Source: Caulobacter zeae (GTDB lineage Bacteria; Pseudomonadota; Alphaproteobacteria; Caulobacterales; Caulobacteraceae). Taken from it: 64,000 nucleotides of DNA. Location: positions 62,001 through 126,000 of the forward strand of contig NZ_PJRS01000017.1 in assembly GCF_002858925.1 (NCBI RefSeq), in the 5' to 3' direction. The position numbers were made by a program, and so were the translations under genes. Each line of letters opens with the position of its first letter. Within the stretch, counting starts at the first letter, position 1. Of the stretch, positions 28,490 through 35,357 are shown piece by piece. The notes beneath the pieces were generated by a model that was given only the letters and a program-made list of their open reading frames with translations, did no database searches and had not been told where the DNA came from.

Positions 28490-29028
28490 TGGGCTGATGA
28501 TGGGGCGGGGGCTGTCGCGGCCGAGGGCCCGGGCTTGTAGCCGGTCTCGACCTTCAGATAGGCGATCAGGTCGATCCGGTCCTTGGGATTGGAAAGGCCC
28601 GCGAAGGTCATCTTGGTGCCCGGCAGGAAGGTGCGCGGGTTGTCGAGCCAATGGTCCAGGCGCCCGGCGTCCCAGGTGAAGCCGGCGTTCTTTACGGCGT
28701 CCGAGTAGGCGTACTTCGGATGGGTCCCGGCCTTGCGGCCGAACAAGCCGTAGAGGTTGGGGCCGGTCATATTGGGGCCGCCGGGGGTGATCGTGTGGCA
28801 CGAGCGGCAGAGGGCGAACTTGCTCTGGCCGTTCAGCAGGTCGCCGGTGTTGTAGGGGGCGGGGAGGGCGGCCAGGGCGGCGGCCTTCTCGGCGGGGGTC
28901 GGCGGCGGCGGAGGCGGCGTCGCCGCGGCGCCTTCGCCGGAGGTTTCGCCGCCCTTCGAGCAGGCGGCCAGAGACAGGCTGATGGAAAGGCAGAGCGTCG
29001 CGGTGGCGACGACGGTGAGGGTACGCAT
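28486..29028 (-). CDS. Class I c-type cytochrome lipoprotein
   Basis: The protein has 180 residues. The N-terminus is a lipoprotein signal with lipobox LAAC (LSISLSLAACSKGG). A Pro/Ala linker leads to a cytochrome c domain with haem motif CRSCHTITPGGPNMTGPNLYGLFGRKAG (in pieces) and the sixth-ligand Met in FLPGTKMTFAGL. It should be an electron carrier tethered to the outer face of the inner membrane. Start chosen at MRTLTVVATATLCLS (29028); the longer reading frame adds residues before the signal peptide. It heads an operon with two NTF2-like genes. Confidence 0.86.
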   Translation of the reverse strand: MRTLTVVATATLCLSISLSLAACSKGGETSGEGAAATPPPPPPTPAEKAAALAALPAPYNTGDLLNGQSKFALCRSCHTITPGGPNMTGPNLYGLFGRKAGTHPKYAYSDAVKNAGFTWDAGRLDHWLDNPRTFLPGTKMTFAGLSNPKDRIDLIAYLKVETGYKPGPSAATAPAPSSAQ

Positions 29029-29190
29029 CACAATCCCCGTAGGCGTTATGTCGCAAGGCTTGCGACGCCGCGCCGCATTCAAATCCAAGCCGGTTTCTGA
29101 CCCGTGAATTCATCGCGGAACGACGTTATTCGGTCAAGGTCTTGCCGCAGTTCAAAACGCCTGCCTGCGACATCGTCTGCTATCTGGCGG

Positions 29191-29270
29191 GATTCGTTAG
29201 GAAAATGTGATTTCGAGAACCGTGGGTATGCACGGAAGAATTTGACCGCCGTTAACCATGATTCTACCGA
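29191..29270 (+). promoter_or_regulatory. Candidate cell-cycle promoter of the GcrA-family gene (TTGACC, TTAACCAT, two GANTC sites)
   Basis: A -35-like TTGACC (29242-29247) and a -10-like TACCGA (29265-29270) are 17 bp apart. Inside the spacer lies TTAACCAT (29252-29259), a CtrA-box variant, directly followed by the CcrM site GATTC (29260-29264). A second GATTC is at 29191-29195. The arrangement fits CtrA repression and methylation-sensitive transcription, as known for Caulobacter cell-cycle genes. Confidence 0.5.
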
Positions 29271-29316
29271 AGAAGGGCGGGGGCTGATCCCGCACCCTTA
29301 AGAAGCGGAAACCGTC

Positions 29317-29808
29317 ATGGACTGGAACGAGGAACGTACCGCCACGCTCAGGAAGTTGTGGCTCGAAGGGTTGAGCGCCAGCCAGGTGGCGCGCCAGTTG
29401 GGCGGCGTCAGCCGCAGCGCCGTCATCGGCAAGATCCACCGCCTGGGCATTACCGTCCGCGAGACGCCGGTGCGCCAGCGCGCCGTCACCGTCCGGATCT
29501 CGCGCCAGGCTCCGCGCACCCGCACCGCCGCCCCGGCCCAGGCCCGTCCGGCCGCCCGCGCGCTGACCTCGGTGATGGAAGAGCTGACCCCCACGGCCGG
29601 CATCCTCGACCTGTCGATGCACTCGTGCCGCTGGCCGATCGGCAATCCGGACGCCGGCGACTTCGGCTTCTGCGGCCGCGAGACCACCAGCAAGCGCGCC
29701 TCGTATTGCCCCGACCACACCCAGGGCGCCTTCCGTCGCTTCCAGAGCTCGGCCGACATCGACGCCTGGACCCGCCAGAGCCTGCCCCAGGAACGCCGCG
29801 TCCTCTGA
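29317..29808 (+). CDS. GcrA-family cell cycle regulator
   Basis: 163 residues. The N-terminal helix-turn-helix MDWNEERTATLRKLWLEGLSASQVARQLGGVSRSAVIGKIHRLG (in pieces) is the GcrA signature. A basic Arg/Ala/Pro-rich linker follows. The C-terminal sigma-70-interacting part contains CRWPIGNPDAGDFGFCGRE and YCPDHT. GcrA works with sigma-70 at promoters carrying methylated GANTC sites. The linker and tail differ from the canonical GcrA as I remember it, so this may be a paralogue and I leave the symbol empty. Confidence 0.85.
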   Translation: MDWNEERTATLRKLWLEGLSASQVARQLGGVSRSAVIGKIHRLGITVRETPVRQRAVTVRISRQAPRTRTAAPAQARPAARALTSVMEELTPTAGILDLSMHSCRWPIGNPDAGDFGFCGRETTSKRASYCPDHTQGAFRRFQSSADIDAWTRQSLPQERRVL

Positions 29809-29842
29809 CGCGCCCTCAAGCCCTCTCAGAGAGAGACATCCA

Positions 29843-30043
29843 ATGATCCTCATCGAGAACGCCGCCGGCAGCAGCCAGGTGATCACGATCATCCAGGAAT
29901 TCGCGGGCCACTCGGTTTCGCGCGACCTGCAGCCGGGCGACGCCGCCCAGATCCCGGTCGGCCAGTTCAAGTCGATCGTCGTGCGTGAGACCTATCCGGA
30001 AGACTGGATGAGCCGAGTGCGCAGCCGCCAGGCCGCCGCCTGA
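29843..30043 (+). CDS. Small conserved-looking protein, 66 residues
   Basis: MILIENAAGSSQVITIIQEFAGHSVSRDLQPGDAAQIPVG and a C-terminal ETYPEDWMSRVRSRQAAA are regular, hydrophilic and beta-prone. GAGAGAGA precedes the ATG. It follows the GcrA-family gene by 34 bp on the same strand, so it may share the cell-cycle promoter. I do not recognise a family. Confidence 0.6.
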   Translation: MILIENAAGSSQVITIIQEFAGHSVSRDLQPGDAAQIPVGQFKSIVVRETYPEDWMSRVRSRQAAA

Positions 30044-30051
30044 GGCCAGGC

Positions 30052-30200
30052 TGAAGGTTCGATCTTCGCGGAACAGCGCGCTCGCCCGTAGGGAGGCTGG
30101 AGCCAAGCGCTGAGGATCGCGAAGCCGGATCGGCGAAATGAGTGACAGTCCGCGTAAAGAACGACCCCCGCGAACCCGGTTCGCGGGGGTCGTCTTTTTT
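30052..30200 (+). ncRNA. Possible structured small RNA or processed 3'UTR ending at a strong terminator
   Basis: Between the 66-residue ORF and the terminator, nested complementary segments occur: CTTCGCG (30064-30070) with CGCGAAG (30118-30124), and inside it CAGCGC (30074-30079) with GCGCTG (30107-30112). A 14-bp stem with a T-run ends the region. No ORF is credible here. The nested stems suggest a folded RNA; no known family is recognised. Confidence 0.25.
30161..30200 (+). terminator. Strong Rho-independent terminator
   Basis: A perfect 14-bp stem (ACGACCCCCGCGAA / TTCGCGGGGGTCGT) with a CCCGG loop is followed by CTTTTTT. It ends plus-strand transcription immediately before the convergent hydrolase stop codon at 30200. 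Confidence 0.9.
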
Positions 30201-30790
30201 CAGGCCCGCGCTGTCGGCGAAGCCGTGGCGCGGATCAGCTCGTTCAGCAGCAGACGGCCGCGCGGCCAGGCGCCGTGGCCGGAGTCGACATTGATGTGGC
30301 CGGCCCGACCCAGGTCGACGAACCGTGAACCCCAGCCCCGGGCGAAGGCCTCGGCCCGCTCGATGGCCACATAGGGGTCGTCGCGGCTGGCCACCACCAG
30401 GGAGGGGAAGGGCAGGCGCGGCCGGGGGATGGGCGAGAAGCCGATCAGCAGCCGGCCGGCCGGGCCCTCGCGATTGACGTCGGCCGGGGCCACCAGCAGG
30501 GCGCCGCGCACGCCCCGGCCGCCGGTCACCTGGGCCAAGTGGCAGACCAGGGCGCAGCCCAGGCTGTGGGCAACCAGGATCGCGCCGGGGCGGCTGCGCA
30601 CGGCCTCGGCCAGGCTGATGGCCCAGTCGCCCAGGGCGGGCCGCTCCCAGTCGACCTGGTCGACGCGTTCGGCGCCTGGCAGGGCGCGCTCCCAGTGGCT
30701 CTGCCAATGGTCGGGGCCGGAGTTGTAGAGGCCGGGCACGATCAGGATCGGCGGATCGGCGTTGGGATCGGGCGAAGAGATGAAAGACAT
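30200..30790 (-). CDS. RBBP9/YdeN-type alpha/beta hydrolase
   Basis: This 196-residue serine hydrolase has ILIVPGLYNSGPDHWQSHWER, the nucleophile elbow LVAHSLGCALVCHLA, the acid Asp in VVASRDDPYV and the His in GRAGHINVDSGHGAWPRG. These are the signature blocks of the RBBP9 family (formerly DUF1234). Members are cytosolic esterases of unknown natural substrate. Start chosen at MSFISSPD (30790); the longer frame begins without a ribosome binding site. Confidence 0.88.
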   Translation of the reverse strand: MSFISSPDPNADPPILIVPGLYNSGPDHWQSHWERALPGAERVDQVDWERPALGDWAISLAEAVRSRPGAILVAHSLGCALVCHLAQVTGGRGVRGALLVAPADVNREGPAGRLLIGFSPIPRPRLPFPSLVVASRDDPYVAIERAEAFARGWGSRFVDLGRAGHINVDSGHGAWPRGRLLLNELIRATASPTARA

Positions 30791-31012
30791 CGCTGAACTC
30801 TTCAAGACGGGGCCGCGCGAAGCGGATTTGTGCTGCTTGTCGCTCCCGCGAGGCGGGAGGATCAAATCAGATCAATTCAATAGGAATTGAGAAGCGCTGA
30901 TGACACCATGCTGGCAGCAGGCCGCCTTGCCCTCGATCCGGGGAACGCCCAAGCTCGCGATCCGTTTTGGACAACGGCCCGCGCGCGCGGCCGGACAGCG
31001 CCAGGAGCGTGC

Positions 31013-33172
31013 ATGAGCCCCGACGACACCCTGCTGCTGGCTTCCACTTTCGAGGCGTCCGACAGGCCGCTGGCCCGCTATCGCGCCGTGCGCGAGCGGA
31101 CCGAGGTCCTGGCCGCGCCGCTGTCGCCCGAGGACCAGGCGGCCCAGTCGATGCCCGACGCCAGTCCGACAAAGTGGCACCGGGGTCATACGACCTGGTT
31201 CTTCGAGACCTTCCTGCTGGTCCCATACGCGCCGGGCTACAAGCCCTACGACGCGGCCTTCGGCTACATCTTCAACTCCTATTACGAGGCCATGGGGCCG
31301 CGGCAGCCGAGGCCGCAGCGAGGCCTGCTAACCCGGCCGTCCTGCGCCGAGGTTGGGGCCTATCGCCGGCATGTGGATGCGGCCATGGCCCGGCTGCTTT
31401 CGAGCCCGCTGTCGCCCGAGATCCTGGAGCGGCTTGAGCTGGGCCTCGCTCACGAGGAGCAGCACCAAGAGCTGCTGCTGATGGACATCAAGCACCTGTT
31501 CGGCCAGTCGCCGCTCTATCCGGCCTATCGCGAACGTCCGGATGCTCCGCGCCCCGATGCGCCGGCGCTGGGCTTCGTCGGCTTCGAGGGTGGCGTGACA
31601 ACGATCGGCGCCGAGCCGGGCGGCTTCGCCTTCGACAACGAGCGGCCGCGCCACCGGGTGTTCCTCGAACCCTTCCGCCTGGCCGACCGCCTGGCCACCA
31701 ACGGCGAATGGCTGGGCTTCATGGAGGACGGCGGCTACGAGCGGCCCGAGTTCTGGCTGTCGGACGGCTGGACCACGGTCCAGGAGCAGGGCTGGCGCGC
31801 GCCGCTCTACTGGCGCCAGGACGACGACGGCGCCTGGAGCGAGTTCGGCCTGGCCGGCCGCCGGCCGCTGGATCCCGCCGCGCCGGTGGCTCATGTGAGC
31901 TATTACGAGGCGGCCGCCTTCGCGACCTGGGCCGGCGCGCGCCTGCCCACCGAGGCCGAATGGGAGGCCGCCGCGCGGTCCGGCAAGGACTTGCGGCAGA
32001 TGTCCGGCGAGGCCTGGCAGTGGACCGCCAGCGCCTATGCCGCCTATCCCGGCTTCCGCCCCGGGGCGGGGGCTCTGGGCGAGTACAACGGCAAGTTCAT
32101 GGTCAACCAGATGGTCCTGCGCGGCGGGGCGGCGGGTACGCCGCCGGGCCATGCGCGGGCCAGCTATCGCAACTTCTTCCATCCCGCCCAACGCTGGATG
32201 TTCTCCGGCGTGCGCCTGGCGCGCGACGGGGCGGGCGGCCGTGAGAAAGCCATGGACGCCGGATTCCGTGACGATGTGCTGGCGGGGCTTTCCGCCGACG
32301 CCAAGAGCCTGCCCAGCAAATACTTCTACGACGCCGAGGGCTCTCGGCTGTTCGAAGTGATCACGGTGCTGCCGGAATACTATCCGACCCGCACCGAGAC
32401 GGCGCTGCTGCGTCGCATCGCGCCGGAGATCGCCGCCCGCATCCCCGAGGGCGCAGCGATGATCGAGTTCGGCAGCGGGGCCAGCACCAAGACCCGCATC
32501 GTGCTGGACGCTGCGCCGCAGCTGGCGGTCTATGCGCCGATGGACATCAGCGCCTCGGCCCTGGACGCGGCCGCCGCCGCGATCCGCGCCGACTATCCCA
32601 AGCTGGCCGTGGCGCCGGCGGTGGGCGACTTCACCCATCCGCTGGGCCTGCCGGGGGCGGCGCGAGGAAGACCGGCGGTCGGCTTCTTCCCGGGCTCGAC
32701 GATCGGCAACTTCCCGACGGACGAGGCGGTCGCCTTCCTGACGGCGGCGCGGGAGCTTCTGGGTCCCGGGGCGCTGTTCGTGGTGGGGGCCGACATCGCC
32801 AAGAGCGAGGACGTGCTCATCCCTGCCTATGACGACGCTGCGGGGGTGACGGCGGCGTTCAACAAGAACCTGCTGGCCCGCATCAATCGCGAGCTGGAAG
32901 CGACCTTCGACCTGGACGCCTTCGCCCACCGGGCCGTCTGGAACGCCGTCGAGAGCCGCATCGAGATGCATCTGGTCAGCCTGCGCGACCAAACGGTCGA
33001 GATCGCCGGCCGGCCGATCGCCTTCGCGGCCGGCGAGACCATCCACACCGAGAATTCCTACAAGTACGACCCGGACGCCTTCGCCGCGATGGCGGAAAAG
33101 GCCGGGTGGCGCGTCGAGGCGCGCTGGATCAGCGAGGCGCCGGCGTTCGGCGTCTTCGCGCTTCGCTCCTGA
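31013..33172 (+). CDS. egtBD: Fused EgtB-EgtD ergothioneine biosynthesis protein
   Basis: One continuous 719-residue frame carries two enzymes. Residues 1 to about 405 are EgtB, the iron sulfoxide synthase: a DinB-like part with KWHRGHTTWFFETFLL, the iron ligands HEEQHQE (His147, His151, Glu153) and a formylglycine-enzyme-like part ending FSGVRLARD. From about 414 (MDAGFRDDVLAGL) the EgtD histidine methyltransferase follows, with KYFYDAEGSRLFE, SAM-site IEFGSGASTKT (about 484) and GFFPGSTIGNF. EgtD makes hercynine and EgtB adds sulfur from cysteine or gamma-glutamylcysteine. ATG 31013 follows CAGGAG. The junction GAGGREKA has no stop. The order is opposite to fungal Egt1 (EgtD first). Confidence 0.9.
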   Translation: MSPDDTLLLASTFEASDRPLARYRAVRERTEVLAAPLSPEDQAAQSMPDASPTKWHRGHTTWFFETFLLVPYAPGYKPYDAAFGYIFNSYYEAMGPRQPRPQRGLLTRPSCAEVGAYRRHVDAAMARLLSSPLSPEILERLELGLAHEEQHQELLLMDIKHLFGQSPLYPAYRERPDAPRPDAPALGFVGFEGGVTTIGAEPGGFAFDNERPRHRVFLEPFRLADRLATNGEWLGFMEDGGYERPEFWLSDGWTTVQEQGWRAPLYWRQDDDGAWSEFGLAGRRPLDPAAPVAHVSYYEAAAFATWAGARLPTEAEWEAAARSGKDLRQMSGEAWQWTASAYAAYPGFRPGAGALGEYNGKFMVNQMVLRGGAAGTPPGHARASYRNFFHPAQRWMFSGVRLARDGAGGREKAMDAGFRDDVLAGLSADAKSLPSKYFYDAEGSRLFEVITVLPEYYPTRTETALLRRIAPEIAARIPEGAAMIEFGSGASTKTRIVLDAAPQLAVYAPMDISASALDAAAAAIRADYPKLAVAPAVGDFTHPLGLPGAARGRPAVGFFPGSTIGNFPTDEAVAFLTAARELLGPGALFVVGADIAKSEDVLIPAYDDAAGVTAAFNKNLLARINRELEATFDLDAFAHRAVWNAVESRIEMHLVSLRDQTVEIAGRPIAFAAGETIHTENSYKYDPDAFAAMAEKAGWRVEARWISEAPAFGVFALRS

Positions 33173-33225
33173 GGAGCGGAAAAGAAGAAGTCGCGGCCGG
33201 CCGCTGGATGGCGGACAGCCCAAGA

Positions 33226-33252
33226 GCCCGGATCGGCAAGACCGATCCGGGC
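33226..33252. terminator. Hairpin between convergent egtBD and the KGG gene
   Basis: GCCCGGATCGG pairs perfectly with CCGATCCGGGC around a five-base loop. It lies between two convergent genes and is the only strong stem there. It lacks a clear T-run, so it may be a weak bidirectional terminator. Confidence 0.4.
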
Positions 33253-33321
33253 CCTAAAATCCTGATACGTGCGCCACCACCGTCGGCTGCGTCGCCCGTC
33301 CCCCCTCGGCCGCGGCATTCC

Positions 33322-33531
33322 TTAAAGGTCGCGTGCGCCGAGGCGGCCGCCGCCACGTGACGAGGAACCGCCCTTGCGGCCGGCATTGGCGGCCAGGTCG
33401 CGGTCCTTGGCGAAGCTGCGCTTCTCGCTGGGGACGCTAGCGCCGCCCTTGCGAGCTATCTCGCGGCGACGTTCCGGATCCATGGCGGCGAAGCCTCGGC
33501 GGCCGCGGGGCCGTTCGCTGTCGAGGTCCAT
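33322..33531 (-). CDS. KGG-domain stress protein
   Basis: A 69-residue basic, hydrophilic protein with two KGG motifs: RGFAAMDPERRREIARKGG and SFAKDRDLAANAGRKGG. This repeat is found in small general-stress proteins (YciG/Con-10 type), thought to be disordered protectants. AGGAG is seven bases before the ATG. It is ten bases downstream of the small Pro-rich ORF on the same strand. Confidence 0.82.
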   Translation of the reverse strand: MDLDSERPRGRRGFAAMDPERRREIARKGGASVPSEKRSFAKDRDLAANAGRKGGSSSRGGGRLGARDL

Positions 33532-33540
33532 GTCTTGCTC

Positions 33541-33708
33541 CTAATCGGGACTGGTAACGGGAGGAACGGAGACCGGGGCGGCGCCATAGGGCCGATCGTC
33601 CCCCGGCTGCACCGGAGGCGGCTGCAGCGGGACTTCGTCGGGCGTCGAGCCCGGCGGATCGTCCGGCGTTTGCGGCTCCAGCGGAGGCGGGGCGTCGGGG
33701 TCGGTCAT
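33541..33708 (-). CDS. Small Pro/Asp-rich protein, 55 residues
   Basis: MTDPDAPPPLEPQTPDDPPG and the rest are low-complexity, acidic and proline-rich, with no hydrophobic segment. GGAACG precedes the ATG. It lies immediately upstream of the KGG gene, so the two could be a stress operon of disordered proteins. Coding status is supported by codon bias and spacing only. Confidence 0.45.
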   Translation of the reverse strand: MTDPDAPPPLEPQTPDDPPGSTPDEVPLQPPPVQPGDDRPYGAAPVSVPPVTSPD

Positions 33709-33825
33709 GGCGTCGTTCCAGTGTTCCGGTGAAGTAACCGGTGAAGCCGAGTTCGGTTTCACGTGTCAGGCGAGACAAATGCAGCGTTAAGGACGATTGT
33801 CTGGGGAAAAGGCAGGCTGAGAGCG

Positions 33826-34500
33826 ATGCGCAAGAGCACCTTGGAGGGTGGTAAATCCTCATTAATTACAATACATTGGAGGCTGATTGCAGGGGCTGCG
33901 GCGGGGGCTTTGGGATGGCTTTTCGCCCGTCAGATAAATCTGCCCGAAAGCACGCATATTTTGATCGGGTGGGACGTCGGCGCCGCAATTTACGCCGTTC
34001 TGCTGTGGCGCCTGTTCCTCACCGCCGACGAAGCGACGCTGCGGGCCAAGGCCGCGGCCGAGGACGAGGGGCGTTCTCTGATCCTGCTGATCGTGCTGTC
34101 GGCCATCGCCGCCAGCCTGGCCGCGGTGGTGGCGGCGATGATCGGCGCGCGCTCGCAGGCGGCCTTTGCCAGGAACCTGACCGCGGCCTGTGCGGGCGTC
34201 ACCCTGGTGCTGTCGTGGATCGTGCTGCACTCGGTGTTCGTGCTGCACTACGCCCACCGCCATTTCGGCGCGGGGGCGGGGAAGGGCGGGTTCGGCTTTC
34301 CCGGTGAACCGGCCCGCACCTACAAGGACTTCGTCTACCTGGCCTTCAGCATCGGGGCGACCTTCCAGGTCTCCGACAACGACGTGCGCACCGGGGCCTT
34401 GCGCAACCTCGTCACGGCCCACGCCGTGACGGCCTATTTCTACAACACCGCCATCCTGGCCCTGGGGATCAACATCATCGCCGGGGTGGTGGCGGGGTAG
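33826..34500 (+). CDS. DUF1345 family membrane protein
   Basis: 224 residues with about five transmembrane helices. The DUF1345 hallmarks are WDVGAAIYAVLLWRLF near the first helices, LHSVFVLHYAHRHF in the middle and TYKDFVYLAFSIGATFQVSDNDV with FYNTAILALGINIIAG at the end. The function of the family is not established. The ATG at 33826 has AGGCTGAGAG ahead of it; an upstream GTG frame is possible. It is convergent with the EF-hand lipoprotein gene. Confidence 0.85.
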   Translation: MRKSTLEGGKSSLITIHWRLIAGAAAGALGWLFARQINLPESTHILIGWDVGAAIYAVLLWRLFLTADEATLRAKAAAEDEGRSLILLIVLSAIAASLAAVVAAMIGARSQAAFARNLTAACAGVTLVLSWIVLHSVFVLHYAHRHFGAGAGKGGFGFPGEPARTYKDFVYLAFSIGATFQVSDNDVRTGALRNLVTAHAVTAYFYNTAILALGINIIAGVVAG

Positions 34501-34504
34501 CGCA

Positions 34505-35266
34505 TCAGCGCGGCGGGCGTCGGCCGCCCTTGCCGCGCCGGCCGCCGTCGCGGGGCTCTTCCTCGCCGCTCAGGATGCGCTGGACGCGGGTCCTGGGCAG
34601 CTCGGCCAGGGTCAGGCCGCCGTCGCCGTCCTTGTCGAGCAGCTTGAAGCGGGCGTTGGCCGCGCGCGTCGCCTCGTCGCGGGTGATGCGGCGGTTGAAG
34701 TCGGCGTCGGCGCCCATCACCGGCTGGGGTTCGGCCAGCAGGGCATAGGGCGTGGCGCCCAGCAGCATGTTGCCCAGGCCCCCGTCGCGGCGTGGGCGCG
34801 GACCCTCGCCGTCGGGGCCGCCGCCCGAGGGCGGGGCCTGCTGGGGCATGGCCGAGGCCTGGACGATCTCGGGGGCGATGTTGCGCTCGTAGGCCGAGAC
34901 CTCGAAGCCGTCGAGAACGCCTGACTTGTCGGTGTCGAGCCTGTCGAAGAAGCGCAGGGAGTCGGCGAGGAACTCCTCGCGGGTCAGCACGCCGTCGTGG
35001 TCGGCGTCGGCGCCGGTGAACCACAGGGCGACCGGATAGGGTTGGCCGGGATCAGCGCGGAAGGGCTCGCCGGCCGGGCTGATGAACACCTGCCTGCCGC
35101 CTTCCATGCGCGGGCCGCCTTCGCCCGGAGGCGGACCGTCGCCGAAACCGGGGCGGCCGCCCGGGCCGCCGGGACCGCGACCGCCCGGGCCATCCGGCGG
35201 GGCGTGGCCGCAGGCGGCGAGCGACAGGGCGGCGAGGGTCAGGAGAGGCAGGGCGCGTGCGGTCAT
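34505..35266 (-). CDS. EF-hand lipoprotein linked to a two-component system
   Basis: 253 residues with lipobox LAAC (MTARALPLLTLAALSLAACG). A Gly/Pro-rich stretch follows, then four EF-hand loops: DADHDGVLTREE, DTDKSGVLDGFE, the degenerate DADFNRRITRDE and DKDGDGGLTLAE. The C-terminus is Arg/Gly-rich. It should sit in the periplasm or on the membrane and bind Ca2+. It is 91 bp downstream of the sensor kinase on the same strand, suggesting it is part of the signalling unit. Confidence 0.85.
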   Translation of the reverse strand: MTARALPLLTLAALSLAACGHAPPDGPGGRGPGGPGGRPGFGDGPPPGEGGPRMEGGRQVFISPAGEPFRADPGQPYPVALWFTGADADHDGVLTREEFLADSLRFFDRLDTDKSGVLDGFEVSAYERNIAPEIVQASAMPQQAPPSGGGPDGEGPRPRRDGGLGNMLLGATPYALLAEPQPVMGADADFNRRITRDEATRAANARFKLLDKDGDGGLTLAELPRTRVQRILSGEEEPRDGGRRGKGGRRPPR

Positions 35267-35357
35267 GGAAAGAAGCTCCTTCCCGTCGCTTGAAGCCTTG
35301 CCGCATTGCGCGGTTATGTCGTCACGGCCGCGCTTGATTGCGCGGCCGCAACAGACG

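Noticed and set aside
33763..33825. Upstream GTG start for the DUF1345 protein
   Set aside because: The added residues are hydrophilic, not part of the family, and the region has unusual AT-rich non-coding character; ATG 33826 has a better ribosome binding site.
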